This document shows, one piece after another, positions 1-10,941 of a stretch of DNA of 64,000 nt. Numbering within the stretch: position 1 is the first letter of the stretch; every line of letters starts with the position of its first letter. This stretch comes from Astrothelium macrocarpum. Taxonomy: Eukaryota > Ascomycota > Dothideomycetes > Trypetheliales > Trypetheliaceae. The notes under the pieces are model-generated. The model ran no database searches. It was not told the DNA's origin and was given only the letters and a program-made list of their open reading frames with translations. The translations under genes were made by a program, and so were the position numbers. The stretch is taken from the NCBI GenBank assembly GCA_021030915.1, contig JAGEMR010000080.1, positions 1 through 64,000 of the forward strand. Reading direction: 5' to 3'.

Positions 1-3000
1 AAATCTTCTAAAATCTGATTTTTTATAATTGATATTTTAAATATATTAATAAAAATTAATAAAAATTCTATTTTCATGATATGATTAATTTAATTATATA
101 TCAAAATTTTAATCTGATAAAAATTTTTTTTTTTTAAAAATAAAAAATAATTCATATTTAATAATTAACGTATTCCACAAGCGAGTGGAACACACAAGCG
201 AGTGGAACACGAATACCAAAAATTTACCCCATTCATTTCAATATATAATATTTCAATCCAATAATATATATTTAATTTATAAAGAAATTCGAATATAATT
301 TATAATTCAGATTATTCAAAAAGATCAATTTGATATAAAAAAAGACGCGATTACGATTTTTAATATTTATCGTATAATTATATATTAAAGATATTTCAGA
401 ATTAAATCAAAAAAGAAAATTCAATTAAAATTTTTAAAATTTATAAAAATAGAAAAAGATACGATTATATATTATATATTCGATTTTGATATATAAAAAT
501 ATTTTTTTATTTACGTTTAAATTCGAAATATTATAAATTTATTATTTATTTTATAAAATAAAAAAAAATTGGAAAAAATTGATTTATAAATTTTATTAAA
601 TAAAAGATTAAATTTAAAATAAAATTCAATCAAAAATTTGATTATTAAAAATATTTATATAAAAATTATAATATAATTAAAAATTGATTTTATTTAATAA
701 ATAATATTAAAATGAAATATGATATATTAAATAAAAATATCTGAAATTTTAATAAAAATAATTTTATGATAAAAATTATTTTAAATATTTCAAAAATTAT
801 TATTAATTCAAAAAAATATTATAAATCAAAATAAATTTAATTAAATAATCATGAATGAATTTCGATAATTTTAAATATTAATAAAATAAATTGAATAATT
901 CTATTTTTTATCATTTTTTAAAATAAAATCTATTAAAATTTTTGATATAATAAAAATTAATTATTATTCCAATAATAAATTATAATTTTTAAAAATAATT
1001 GAATAATAAATAAATTTGATATTAAATGAATTAAATATTTTGATATATATATAAAAAAGAAAATTATAAATATATATCATTTATTGATTCTGAATGAATA
1101 TGAGAATCATAATTTTATAAAAATTTTCAAATTTTATAAAAAGAATAAAATAATAATTTTTTATATATCATTATATTTATTATATTTTTTATAATTATTG
1201 AATATGGATTATTTTTTATTTTTAAAGAAGATATATTCGCGTCAGATTGAAATTTTGATATATAATCAGATTAATTATATCATGAAAATAGAATTTTTAT
1301 CAATTTTTATTGATATATTTAATATATTAATTATAAAAATTTAAATTTTAAAAAATTTTCGAAATATTGATTTTATTTTTTTTAATTTATAAATGATATT
1401 AAAAAAATTAAAGATTCGATTAAAGATTCTATCAAAATTTTTTTTATAAAAAATATTTTAAAAATTTAAAATATTAAAAAATATTAAAAAATTTGAATCT
1501 CAATTTATATTAATTTTCAAAAAATTTATAGATTTTTAAAAAAATTCGTTTATTGAATTTATTGAAATTTTAAAAATTTTTATTAAAAATATATAAATAA
1601 TGATATATTAATTTAAAATTATAAAAATACGAATTTAAAATTTGAAATAATAAATATAATTTATATAAAACGTAAAATATGTAAAAAAAAACATTTATAA
1701 ATAAATGGAATTTTAAATAAAAAAAAAATTCAAAATTTGGATATTATAAAAACTGATAATACGAAATCTAGATATTTAAATATTGATGAAAATGGTAAAA
1801 TAGAAAATAATATCATATATCAAAAATATTATAAAAATTGTAGAAAAATTGGATATAATATTAGAATATATAAAAATTATAAAAAAAAAAGATTCTGAAT
1901 CAGATACAAATAATACAGATAAAATTTCTAATAATAATATTAAATAATTGATGGTTTTCTGATTAAAATAGTAACTTTTTTGGTATTCGTATTCCATTCG
2001 TTTGTGTATTCCACTCGCTTGTGGAATACGTTATAAAAAATATGATAAATATAATAATATATAAAAAATTATTATTTTATTTTTTTCATAAAAATTTTTA
2101 AATTTTATAGAATTATAATTCTCATATTCATTTAGAATTAATAAATAATATATATTAATAATTTTTTTTTTATATATATATTAAAATATTTAATTCATTT
2201 AATTCCAAATTTATTTATTATTTAATTATTTTTAAAAATTATAATTCGTTATTAAAATAATAATTGATTCTTATTATATTAAAAATTTTAATATATTTTA
2301 TTTTAAAAAATAATAAAAAATAAAATTATTCAATTTATTTTATTAATATTTAAAATCATTAAAATCCATTTATAATTATTTAATTAAATTTATTTTAATT
2401 TATGATATTTTTTTTAAATCAATAATAATTTTTAAAATATTTGAAATAATTCTTATCATAAAATCATTTTTATCAAAATTTTAAATATTTTTATTTAATA
2501 TATCATATTTCATTTTAATATTTTATATTAAATCAAATCAATTTTTAATTATATTATAATTTTTATATAAATATTTTTGATAATCAAATTTTTAATTAAA
2601 TTTTATTTTGAATTTATTTTTTTATTTAATAAAATTTATAGATCAATTTTTTTTATTTTTTATTTTTTATTTTTTATAATGAATAATAAATTTATAATAT
2701 TTTAGATTCAGATATAAATAAAAAAAATTTTCATATATCAAAATTGAATATATAATATATAATTATATCCTTTTTTGTTTTTATAAATTTTAAAAAATTG
2801 AATTATATATTAATTTTAAATTATATTTTTTGAAATTTTTGATATACGATTATACAATAAATAATATATATCGCAATCATATTTTTTTTCATATCAAATT
2901 GATTTCATTCAATAATTTGAGTTATAAATTATATTCGAGATTCTTTTGGAAATATTTGCATATTATTATATTAAGATATTACGCGTTGAAATATGTGGGG

Positions 3001-3062
3001 TAAATTTTTTGATATTCGTGTTCCACTCGCTTGTATGTTCCACTCGCTTGTGGAATACGTTA
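1..3062 (-). mobile_element. Outer copy of a TA-target transposon, interrupted by a second copy (left end outside window)
   Basis: The right terminal inverted repeat lies at about 2998-3060 and is followed by TA (3061-3062). Reading leftward, 2033-3060 aligns with 168 to about 1195 of the inner element. The sequence resumes across the insertion: 1-165 aligns with the reverse complement of about 1200-1345. The inner copy therefore landed inside an inverted relative at a TA dinucleotide. The remaining third of the outer copy lies left of the window. The block is extremely AT-rich with no usable frame, which suggests RIP. Terminal repeats of 50-60 bp, a TA target and a ~1.86 kb unit suggest a Tc1/mariner-pogo type element, but no transposase motif survives to prove it. 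Confidence 0.75.
168..2031 (+). mobile_element. Inner TA-target transposon copy, 1864 bp, AT-degraded
   Basis: Both ends carry an inverted repeat of about 55 bp starting ACGTATTCCACAAGCGAGTG (left 168-225, right about 1973-2031). TA flanks it at 166-167 and 2032-2033. Removing the element and one TA rebuilds a sequence matching an uninterrupted stretch inside the element itself (reverse complement of about 1150-1345), so both borders are firm. Left and right repeats differ mainly by C-to-T or G-to-A changes, as RIP leaves. No reading frame of note remains. The size and TA target fit Fot1/pogo-like elements; the family is inferred from structure only. Confidence 0.8.
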
Positions 3063-3407
3063 AATAAGATGTATATTATGTGTGATATTATGTGATATAG
3101 TAGAGACTCAATTCGGCTAAATCTGTCACAGCTGAGAAGGAAGTGGACCCTGAGCGGCCGCTAGCGTCCTAATCGCCCAGGGGATCTCGGCTATCGGTAA
3201 CGGAGGAACGTATCTCCGAGCACACACAAATAGCAGCCAAACCACGTAGATAGCTCTAGGTAGTTCCTCGTGCTACAATTTGATCTCATTACTTATCACA
3301 AGCTTTGAGCCGTGACAAATACAGCTAATCCGTCTTCCCCGCTAATGTAATCCACCTCGTGATCCACTTGAAAAGGATGCAAACCCTTGCAGGTCATATT
3401 GCATTTA
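3063..3407. other. Intergenic, no gene seen
   Basis: Base composition returns abruptly to normal right of the transposon. The stretch lies 3-prime of the UbiA-type gene, which reads toward it. No coding signal or RNA gene was recognised. Confidence 0.5.
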
Positions 3408-4346
3408 CTATGTACGTGCCCCAAGACTTGCCAGCCATACCGGCAGCAATCCAACGAGGGTAGCTAAACCCCATGGATACATGGCGGAACGTCGCTTATG
3501 TAGCGCAAGAGCGCCGAAAGCTCCCCAGAAGACGGTGGATCGAACGACAGATAGTACGGCACTTCCACCACCAAAAAGCGTGATAGACAAATCGCCCATC
3601 ATTGTGCTCCCGCCCAAGAAGATCAAGGTAGGACGAACACCAAATGCAGTAGCCAAAGTCGTGATGTTGTTCTGTTCATCTTCTTGGATATCTCGCACAT
3701 CTGAAATTGACTCCCAAAGGAAGTCGTAAGTGATTGTGTACATCAAGACTCGAAAGTGCCCCGCGCTTGAAGCATCCTCCGGATGAAGCATGGTTCCGCG
3801 AAGATACAACACGACTGCGGTGACATCCATGAGCCCGATGCATGTTGCACCGAAGAGGGATTTGAAGGGCCCGAGGAAGTACTTGAGCTTGACCGTGGAG
3901 ATGCTCCCGGTTTTCCACGAGTACACGGGGATCAGTGGCATCGCGTGTACGACGGCGAGTAAGGGGACGCCGAGCAGTCGGAGAAGTGCCAAGAGACCAC
4001 AATGCATTGTGCCGTAAACGGCAAGAACAACGAAAGGGCTGGCAAAGACGACAATAGTCATGAGCCAAGTTTTCCTCGTCTGCCGGGGGAGGTCCGCGGC
4101 CTTGTCCATGACTGCATCAGAAAGTCAGCTTCGATTCTGGACGGTGTTTGACGGCGATATCGACTTACCGTCGATCAGGACGTGAAGAGCGAAAAGTAGC
4201 ACAAGTATTGGAGTATCGAGCGGCTGTTTATCTTCGAGCGTCACTCGCGTCGCGCTTACTGCAGGTGGGATGTGCATCGCTCCATTGATGACGGGAAGCA
4301 GGAAACTTGCTCCCACGATCGACCGCGTAAGCTCTGGTTGAGACAT
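3408..4346 (-). CDS. UbiA-family membrane prenyltransferase or terpene cyclase
   Basis: Two exons (4346-4169 and 4111-3408) joined by an intron with GTAAGT and GCAG ends give a protein of about 293 aa, normal for the family. It has several hydrophobic helices. Splicing creates the first aspartate motif, D59-x2-D62-x3-D66 (VLIDVMDKAAD). The second is D197-x2-D200-x3-D204 (SDVRDIQEDEQNN), followed by the usual TTLATAFG stretch. These motifs bind Mg-diphosphate in UbiA enzymes, which transfer prenyl chains to aromatic acceptors or, in fungi (for example Fma-TC of fumagillin biosynthesis), cyclise prenyl diphosphates. The substrate cannot be read from the sequence. It starts 405 bp from the divergently transcribed toroid gene and is the left edge of the candidate cluster. 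The family call is firm; the reaction is open. Confidence 0.82.
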
Positions 4347-4750
4347 GCTGTTGGCCGGACGTCAACGGTGACAATAGAAGGTCTTCCGTTGTGAAGAATG
4401 ACGAATTGATCCAAAAGGTTTTTCCGCTATCAGATTTGTACCTACTAATAAGCAAAAACGATGAGCAGGACAGTAGTGCCTTCGTGTCACACGCAAAAGC
4501 AAGGCCCCACTTCTGCGAGGCAGGTAGAGACACCGGAGATTCGTATAAGTAACCTGATTTGACGCTTCGGTCCGCATAAAAACGACATGCAGGATCAGCT
4601 TGGCCCCACAGTCAGCAGCCACTGGTGATCCTTCGTGTTGTTAGATTGCAGGATGTGAAGAACGTCTGTACGGCTTCTTGGTACGCGTCAGGAATTTTAA
4701 TTCACCATTACCACGAGCATTTACGACCGTTTCATTCAATCAAGAGCATC
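4347..4750. promoter_or_regulatory. Divergent promoter region, UbiA gene / toroid gene
   Basis: About 400 bp separate the start codons of the UbiA-type gene (minus) and the toroid gene (plus). Open frames here are short and show no family motif. The arrangement allows co-expression from a shared region; no specific binding site was identified. Confidence 0.4.
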
Positions 4751-5842
4751 ATGTTGAATCTCGCAAACGTAGATGATGCACTTCATAAGGGCGAAGAGTG
4801 GCTCGAGACCAACAAGAAGACATTCCTTTCTGAGACAGAAACCGGCGTCTCGTTCAAAGACAACTTCGCCGATCTGCTTCTATTGGAGCTATCTGACAGA
4901 TGGTAAGTAATAATCTCCCAATTTCAGTCGGCAGCGTTCAGATAGATCTCAGGGACTATGTAGATCTTCGAGTACCAGAACGACGATGGCATTACTTCGC
5001 TGGCGAGTGCTAGCCTCTGACGACTTACCATATTGGTACTGACTTTGTGCGATAGTCAAGCCGGTCATTGTACCAGAAGATTACCCCGAAGACAACGACA
5101 CCAATGCTGTCGCCTTTTCCATCTTGAAGCCAACCGATTCGAGAGCTAAGGTATTACTTGACGAAATCTTAGCGTGTAAGAACGCGGATGGTATCGTACA
5201 AGTATCAAGACTCCCGAGACTTTCATGATGTACTGGGCTCACAGACTATCAGGTTCACCTGGACCCAAACCGGCCAAGGATAGCCCCTGAAGTCAGTGCC
5301 AACATTCTCTCGCTCTTCTACAGCTATGGCCGCGGCCACGAAGTTCAAGAGTCTCTGGGCTACCTGCAGAAAGCAATGGCCTTGGAGGAGTACCAAGAGT
5401 CGCGATACTATTTCCTCCCAGAACCGCTGTTCTTCTACACCTGGCGCCTCCTATGCATCGCTTCAGGTTCAGCTCTCGAAACAATCGACGTTCAGCGCTT
5501 GCCCAAGGAGCTGCATACGCTAAGGGATCATTTGATCAGACGTGTGAGTGCGCGTTTAGGTACTGCAAAGGACAATGCGTTGTGTCCTGCAGTACGTATT
5601 TTGATCTGTCACTCGCTGGGAATCAAGAACGACGTTGATGTCCAGGTTTTGCTCGACTTACAAGAGGACGATGGCAGCTTCGGGAAGGCCTGGTACGTCA
5701 GGTACGGCTCAAATGGGATCAGGATATCTCATCGAGCTTTCGCTGTCGTGGTTGCTATCGTGGCTCTACGGAGACTTAAAAAGCACATGGTCGGGATGAA
5801 AACGGCAGTAGTGAATGGGGTTAATGGCACAACGACTCACTG
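4751..5842 (+). CDS. Small terpene-cyclase-like alpha/alpha-toroid protein
   Basis: Exons read as 4751-4902, about 4962-5005, 5056-5201 and 5253-5842, giving roughly 310 aa. The N-terminal part has QNDDGITSLA, the middle has PEDYPEDNDTNAVAFSIL, then RPRIAPEVSANILSLFYSYG, and the C-terminal part has LLDLQEDDGSFGKAWYVRYG. These resemble QW-type repeats of the prenyltransferase/squalene-cyclase toroid fold and small uncharacterised fungal members of it. PEDNDTN sits where class II cyclases carry DxDD, but the acidic pattern is altered, so catalysis is uncertain. Introns 2 and 3 splice cleanly in frame. Exon 1 ends at GTAAGT in a phase that no nearby AG rescues, so either an unusual splice site or a 1-bp lesion is present. 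Its position beside the UbiA-type gene suggests a role in the same terpenoid pathway (inference). Confidence 0.6.
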
Positions 5843-6039
5843 AATCTATATACAGCGGTAAAGACATTGGTCATCTCCCAAGTCCTCCCGCTACGTTGAT
5901 CGAGTTTTCGTTGGGGAGACTCTGTTGCGGACCGTAGGCGGACTCCGCCCCCTGCTGGGGTGTCCGCATGTTTCGCCCTTGAGATAAAGAATCAATTATC
6001 TATCTACCTCATCAATCTGTGTCCATCTTCTTCGTATCT

Positions 6040-6945
6040 TTACTCTATCCAGCGAAGGAACATATCTCTTGAGAGTTCTTCTGAGTACCCAGCATAGCTC
6101 GCCTCCCCTTTCATATACGTCTTCGAGTCGCCAGCACCATATGACCAAGAAAGGATATGTATCTTCCGAGGGTCACGCGAAGGGTGCTCGGAGAAAAACT
6201 TCCTCATACGCTCATTTTTGAGCGAAGGAAAGTTTTCGGCATTCTTGACAGGCGCGTAGAACGCTACTCGGGGGATATGGCCCGTTTCAGGAATGATTGT
6301 GACGCCAAAGGTTTGCATCGGGTGCGTACTATCGCTAATGATTTGGACATCTGCTTCAGATAGAGGCGTTGATCCGGCCAAAGCGACGTATCTCGCAGCT
6401 CGTTCGGCAGTCAAGCCTCCCGGAAGCAAGAAGTAGACGTTCATACTCCGATTAGCGTAGTCAACCGCCGCAAAGTTCACGCGTTCGAGACCCGCAGCCT
6501 GGAGGTCGGGAAGTCGGGCAGCCACGGGTGCTGGCAAGCCATGCGTACACAGGATCTCCTGGATGGGTTGCAGGCGACGGAAGTAGATCCAATTCTTTGC
6601 TATTCCTCGGCTAGGGTCAAAGTCGCACCATTGCTCTGCGTCCTCCTGTGAACTCCATGACCTAACCAGCTTCGCGAGTTCGTCGTCGATACCAATCCAA
6701 CCGGCACTGGCTAAGATTGCTGTAGTATCGATCCGTTTGCCATGGAAAGCGAGGCGAAAATTGACCACATCCGCAGGTTTGCTCGTGCAGCGTAGCCAGA
6801 CATATGAATCATCAAGGTACTCGCCGAAAGCTTCTAGGATCTGCTCTGTCACCTTACTTGAGTACGGCGCATCGAGCGAGTGGCAGAGCGTGGAGAGCTC
6901 GGACTGAAAGGTGGAGCGGTCGAATTTTTCGACGCTGGCGGCCAT
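6040..6945 (-). CDS. ABBA-type aromatic prenyltransferase (CloQ/NphB family)
   Basis: A single exon of 301 aa starting at ATG 6945; the open frame extends upstream only with a GTG. The sequence follows fungal and bacterial CloQ/NphB-type soluble prenyltransferases: an N-terminal FDRSTFQSELSTLCHSLDAP stretch, the core DFDPSRGIAKNWIYFRRLQP, then RVNFAAVDYANRSMNVYFLL, and late KIHILSWSYGAGDSKTYMKG. These Mg-independent barrel enzymes attach dimethylallyl or geranyl groups to phenolic or naphthalene acceptors. Length matches the family (about 300 aa). It lies head to head with the FkbM methyltransferase across a 760-bp gap containing a MITE. With the UbiA-type protein it makes two unrelated prenyltransferase folds in one cluster. 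The family is clear; acceptor and donor are unknown. Confidence 0.87.
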   Translation of the reverse strand: MAASVEKFDRSTFQSELSTLCHSLDAPYSSKVTEQILEAFGEYLDDSYVWLRCTSKPADVVNFRLAFHGKRIDTTAILASAGWIGIDDELAKLVRSWSSQEDAEQWCDFDPSRGIAKNWIYFRRLQPIQEILCTHGLPAPVAARLPDLQAAGLERVNFAAVDYANRSMNVYFLLPGGLTAERAARYVALAGSTPLSEADVQIISDSTHPMQTFGVTIIPETGHIPRVAFYAPVKNAENFPSLKNERMRKFFSEHPSRDPRKIHILSWSYGAGDSKTYMKGEASYAGYSEELSRDMFLRWIE

Positions 6946-7080
6946 ATCGGGGCGTCCTGATATTTCAGAAGTTGTTGTAGAATAGATCACGACAGGTGAA
7001 ACAACGTGTTTGTAGAGGTATCGAGAGGACTTGGTGCACGATTGAGAAGGTCAGGGTTCAAACGCACCCAGACCCAACCT

Positions 7081-7427
7081 AAGGTACTTGCAGGTTATAG
7101 CTGAGCTGACCTCTCCACTAGCTGATTCAATCTCTCAAAATGTCGAGCTGATCTGACCTCTCCATTCTAGAGGTCAGATTTGTCACCTGATCAATCACAT
7201 CAGCTCTATTCTCTTTTTTATTCTCTTTTTAATTTTTTATTATTTTTAATAATTTTTATTTAAAAAAAAAAGAAAAAAGAAAAAAGAAAAGATAAAATAA
7301 AATTTAAATAATCAGTCATATCAGTAAATGAGAAATCATTTGAAGAGATTTTTTAAGAGATTCGGATCGGATCATTTTTTGGCCGGTCACATCAGCTAAG
7401 CGAGAGGTCAGCTGAACTATGTACCTT
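7081..7427. mobile_element. MITE-like element, copy 1, in the prenyltransferase/methyltransferase promoter
   Basis: Imperfect terminal inverted repeats begin AAGGTAC and include AGCTGACCTCTC, then TAGCTGA (left 7081-7127, right about 7385-7427 reversed). The centre (7200-7320) is A/T-rich with no frame. An internal hairpin is visible: ATCTGACCTCT at 7151-7161 pairs with AGAGGTCAGAT at 7169-7179. A second, inverted copy lies at about 25166-25445. With no coding capacity and a ~350 bp size it looks like a non-autonomous element. Confidence 0.65.
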
Positions 7428-7704
7428 ACTCAGGTACTTGTGGTGCGTCGCTAGCAACTCGTCATCCTGCATACCCTTGCGCGCCTTCATGTACTCTACC
7501 GGACCACCTTACATCCGCTAAGCAAACTAATGTGGCCGGACAACTCCCGCTCGTTTAGGCGTACTGTCCGTCAGCTCGTTACTGTAAGACCCAGATCCGC
7601 CGTCGAAATCCGGCTACACCCTACGCCCTTCTGAAATGGGCACACCATTATAGATCTACGCCACAACTTCATCAATTGACTTGTGCCGGTTTTCAAGAGT
7701 AACA

Positions 7705-8475
7705 ATGGGGAAGCAGTTAGTAGAGTTTGCACCTGGCTTCTCAGCTTACGCCGGAGGCGTCGAGGAAACTCATTTCTTTTACCGGGAGATATTCCAGGAC
7801 CATGCCTACGATGTTGCTAAACTTCCCGAAAATGCCTTCATCATTGACGCGGGCGCGAATGTCGGCATGTTTACTCTCTACATGAAGAAGAAATATCCCT
7901 CCTCGACGATTCTAGCATTCGAGCCAGCCCCAGAGACCTTCGAGATGCTAAGCGAAAATGTCAAGCTCCACAAACTCAAAGGTGTCGAATTGCACGAGTG
8001 TGCATTGGGGGCGGAAGACACTGCTCAGAAATTCACCTTCTATCCGACTGTTCCAGGAAATTCAACGCTCGTACCTGAGGAGAAAGAGATAGTGAGAGAG
8101 GTCTTCCGCGAACTGAGCCACGACTGGGCCGACTCAGCAGAGAGGATGTACTCTACCTTACAGGAGATACCTGTACGCGTTCGTCCTTTGTCACACTTTC
8201 TTAATGGGCGCAAAGATCTTAAGAACATCGATATGCTCAAGGTCGACGTCGAGGGTGTCGAGCTGGAGACTCTACGTGGTCTTGAGGAAGTCCACTGGGC
8301 TCTGGTTTCCAACGTGGTAGTGGAGATCTGCGATCTACGCGAGGGACGACTGGATGCTTTAGAAAGTCTGTTGAGATCTAAAGGCTTCCGCCTAAGGACA
8401 GAAAGTCCGCCGTGGTCACCAAGCGAAGGGAAGATGTTTATGGTCATTGGTCACCGCGATATAATTGCTGGTTAA
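7705..8475 (+). CDS. FkbM-family SAM-dependent methyltransferase
   Basis: A single exon of 256 aa. The frame is open from 7681, but the first ATG is 7705 (context aacaATGg). Residues 46-56 (IIDAGANVGMF) form the SAM-binding glycine loop, followed by an acidic residue after the next strand (FEPAPETFEML). Later DMLKVDVEGVELETLRGL is the hallmark FkbM motif around the second half of the fold. FkbM enzymes methylate hydroxyl groups of natural products or sugars. Here it is divergent from the aromatic prenyltransferase and close to a P450, which fits O-methylation of a prenylated or terpenoid product; the substrate is inference. Confidence 0.87.
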   Translation: MGKQLVEFAPGFSAYAGGVEETHFFYREIFQDHAYDVAKLPENAFIIDAGANVGMFTLYMKKKYPSSTILAFEPAPETFEMLSENVKLHKLKGVELHECALGAEDTAQKFTFYPTVPGNSTLVPEEKEIVREVFRELSHDWADSAERMYSTLQEIPVRVRPLSHFLNGRKDLKNIDMLKVDVEGVELETLRGLEEVHWALVSNVVVEICDLREGRLDALESLLRSKGFRLRTESPPWSPSEGKMFMVIGHRDIIAG

Positions 8476-9153
8476 GTCCAACTACAAAGGTTGCGAAAAG
8501 ATCCCCTGGTATTGGCTTCAGATTCATGTCAGCCTTCGGTGCGTAGACGACTGGAGTGGAAAGTTACTTACACATGGTCCCAAGTCGACCTTGAGAGCGA
8601 AGCTGACAGTGGCAATTTCAACCAGAGGACGCTTTTGTAGAAGTAAAAGACGTGGGTGTGCAAGTCGTAGTTGAATGTTGGCATTCGCTTCGCCGTGTGC
8701 GTGCAAGAACCGCTGTATCCAGGTCCAGCTGTTCACTATGCATGTTGTACTTGAATTAGTCCTTCAAGCGTTATTTATCACGAATGGAGGCGAGCCAGGT
8801 AGTTCGCGCTGCGGAAAAAGGACGCGGGAATTGACACACCGACCTGTGAAAGCACCAGTGAAGAGGAAGTGAAGTAGGTCAGGCCCTGGTAGACCATGGC
8901 ACGCGTGTACGATTTGCACCGAAGTGTCACTTCTAGCTGTATTCCTGATATATTACTAGCTAATTATGCTTTTGGACATCGGGGACCGATGAAAAGCCAG
9001 TCTGGTCGAGAAGATGGACCAACATATATCTATGGCATACATGTTTGCTACGCATCATCGATCCAAGCAACCTCGTTCACGGATATGGTAGATAACTTCC
9101 TCGCCTACCTCGTATGCCTAAGCCTCGAGATACGTAGCTTTTTTCTAGAGCTG
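8476..9153. other. Intergenic between FkbM and P450 genes, nothing recognised
   Basis: The methyltransferase and P450 genes converge here. Frames of 65-95 aa exist on both strands but none shows a motif, convincing start or splice partner. Treated as 3-prime flanking sequence. Confidence 0.45.
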
Positions 9154-10941
9154 TTAGGCTGTATACTTTCGGCGGCGTATTAGGATCTTCTTGCTATAAG
9201 CTGGTCCTATACCGTCAGCCGATACTAGGTTCGCGGGGCGGCCCTCGCCATCGAGCAGCTTCATTTCGTAGTTCAGCAGCAGATACGACAAGATAACCTT
9301 CATCTCGTTGTTGAGGAAGAAGCGGCCCGGGCATGCGTGGGGACCATGCCCGAAGGCGATCAGGTCATGCTGGCCAATGCCGGTCTCGATGAAGGTATAC
9401 TTGCCGCCAACGCTGTTGTCGCCGCGCAGCTTGAGGAAGCGGTTGCCGTCGAACTCTCCTGGGTTGCCCCAGCGCTCCGGGTCCATGGCCATGAAGTATG
9501 CAGGAACGGCGAAGTAGCAGCCCTTAGGTAGCACCGTGCCATCGTGCAGAGTGATATCTTGCATGACCTTACGCTCGAACGTCAGTAGGCCCAGCGGGTG
9601 GATGCGCTGCGACTCCTTCATGAAGCTGTCTAGCTTACGTAGCTTAGGCATGCTGGACTTGGTCAAGTAACTCTCATTCTCGTGAGATAATACCTCTGTT
9701 ATTTCGTCGCGGATAGGACCAATGTACTCCGGCCGCGCCAGCAGGTCGAAGATAACGTGCGTAGTCAGCATAGTGGTGTTGTGTATAGCCGCCGTCGACA
9801 CCACCAGCTGCGTGTGCGCGTGGACCGTCAGGTCGTTCTTCTTCTCCGCAGGCACGCTGTTAATGTGCCATGTCGTCAAATTGCTAGGCGCCCTGCCCTC
9901 GGCGATGAGTCGCAACCGCTCGGGCACGATGCTTGCCAGGATCTTCTCCATCTGGTCCAGCGAGCGCTTAATGCCTCGCACTTCCTCCACCCAGTACTGG
10001 GCCAGCGGACGCAGCCATGCCGGGTAGCGTGAGATGGCCTCAATCGCCTTGAAGGCGACGAAAGTGAAGTCAATGATGGACTGGAGGTACTCAGGGTTGC
10101 GGTTGAGTTCAGGGCCGGCGAAGACGCGGCCAGAGACGAGAGCGACAGCGCACGTGAGGACATTGCCGAGAGCAATCTCTCTCCAGTCTGGAGTGGCAGT
10201 GGCGATGTTGGTCAGCGAACGGAATCTCTCTCGAGTTTTGCGTATACGGCACTCTATCTGCCTGTAAGTGCACGTTTGACTTACCATCGCATTTGTCAAG
10301 GCTGCTGTTGAAGGCGTACTCGGTCTCCTCGGAGATGTCCTTCATCAGGCTGCCGATATTTCGCGTCAGGTCGTGCTTGACGCAGTGGAGCAGGTGAGCA
10401 GGGTCGTGCCCAATAGATGTTGGGGTCAAGCGCGTGTATTGTGTAAAGAATCGCTAGCGGGTGCGTCAATTCGGCTCTGCAATCCCATAGCAGCCCAATG
10501 TTGGTTCCATAGATAGCGCGCTCTGCCCTTACATCCGTGTTCTTTGCCTCAAGGGAGACGAACTCCTCCGGGAGGTAGCATAGCTCGCTGATGAAGCGTT
10601 CAGGTAGGACTACGATCGTGCCGTGTCGCGTCTTCAGCTGCCAGAGCTGGCCGCGGTACTGTAGAAGATGGTCAGCCAAGGACTGATCATCATCTCAATC
10701 GATGCGTGTGCTAGCTTCCGACCTTCTCGCAGTTGATCGAAAGCGCATCTTGCAAACCACCGAGCTCGACCTGCCCTTTCTTGACTTGGGAGATGTCGAC
10801 GAGCGGCACATCAACAAGTATCGGAGGGGCGTGTTCGCGGGGCAGTGCGAGGAAGTACGCGACCACCAGCACCAGCGCGCTCACGAGGATGGCACTCAGC
10901 GTGTGGTGCTGCACCGCGTATACGTGAAGTTGGTCCAGCAT
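9154..10941 (-). CDS. Cytochrome P450 monooxygenase (ent-kaurene oxidase / CYP68-503 like)
   Basis: Four exons (10941-10723, 10658-10533, 10453-10285, 10187-9154) splice in frame to 515 aa, a normal P450 length. Residues ~15-35 form a membrane anchor. Exon 4 carries SGRVFAGPELNRN, a helix-I segment STAAIHNTTMLT lacking the usual acid before Thr-Thr, the K-helix ESQR (ExxR), and the haem-binding loop FGHGPHACPGRF with Cys ~457. This combination is typical of fungal CYP68 and CYP503 families, which oxidise diterpenes and other isoprenoids in the endoplasmic reticulum. The first intron uses a weak donor (GTCGGA). As part of the cluster it likely oxidises the terpenoid scaffold; the family level is sure, the substrate is not. 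Confidence 0.88.

Noticed and set aside
1776..1997. 73-aa minus-strand frame in the AT-rich block
   Set aside because: Ile/Phe/Tyr/Asn-only composition from RIP-degraded transposon DNA; no motif.
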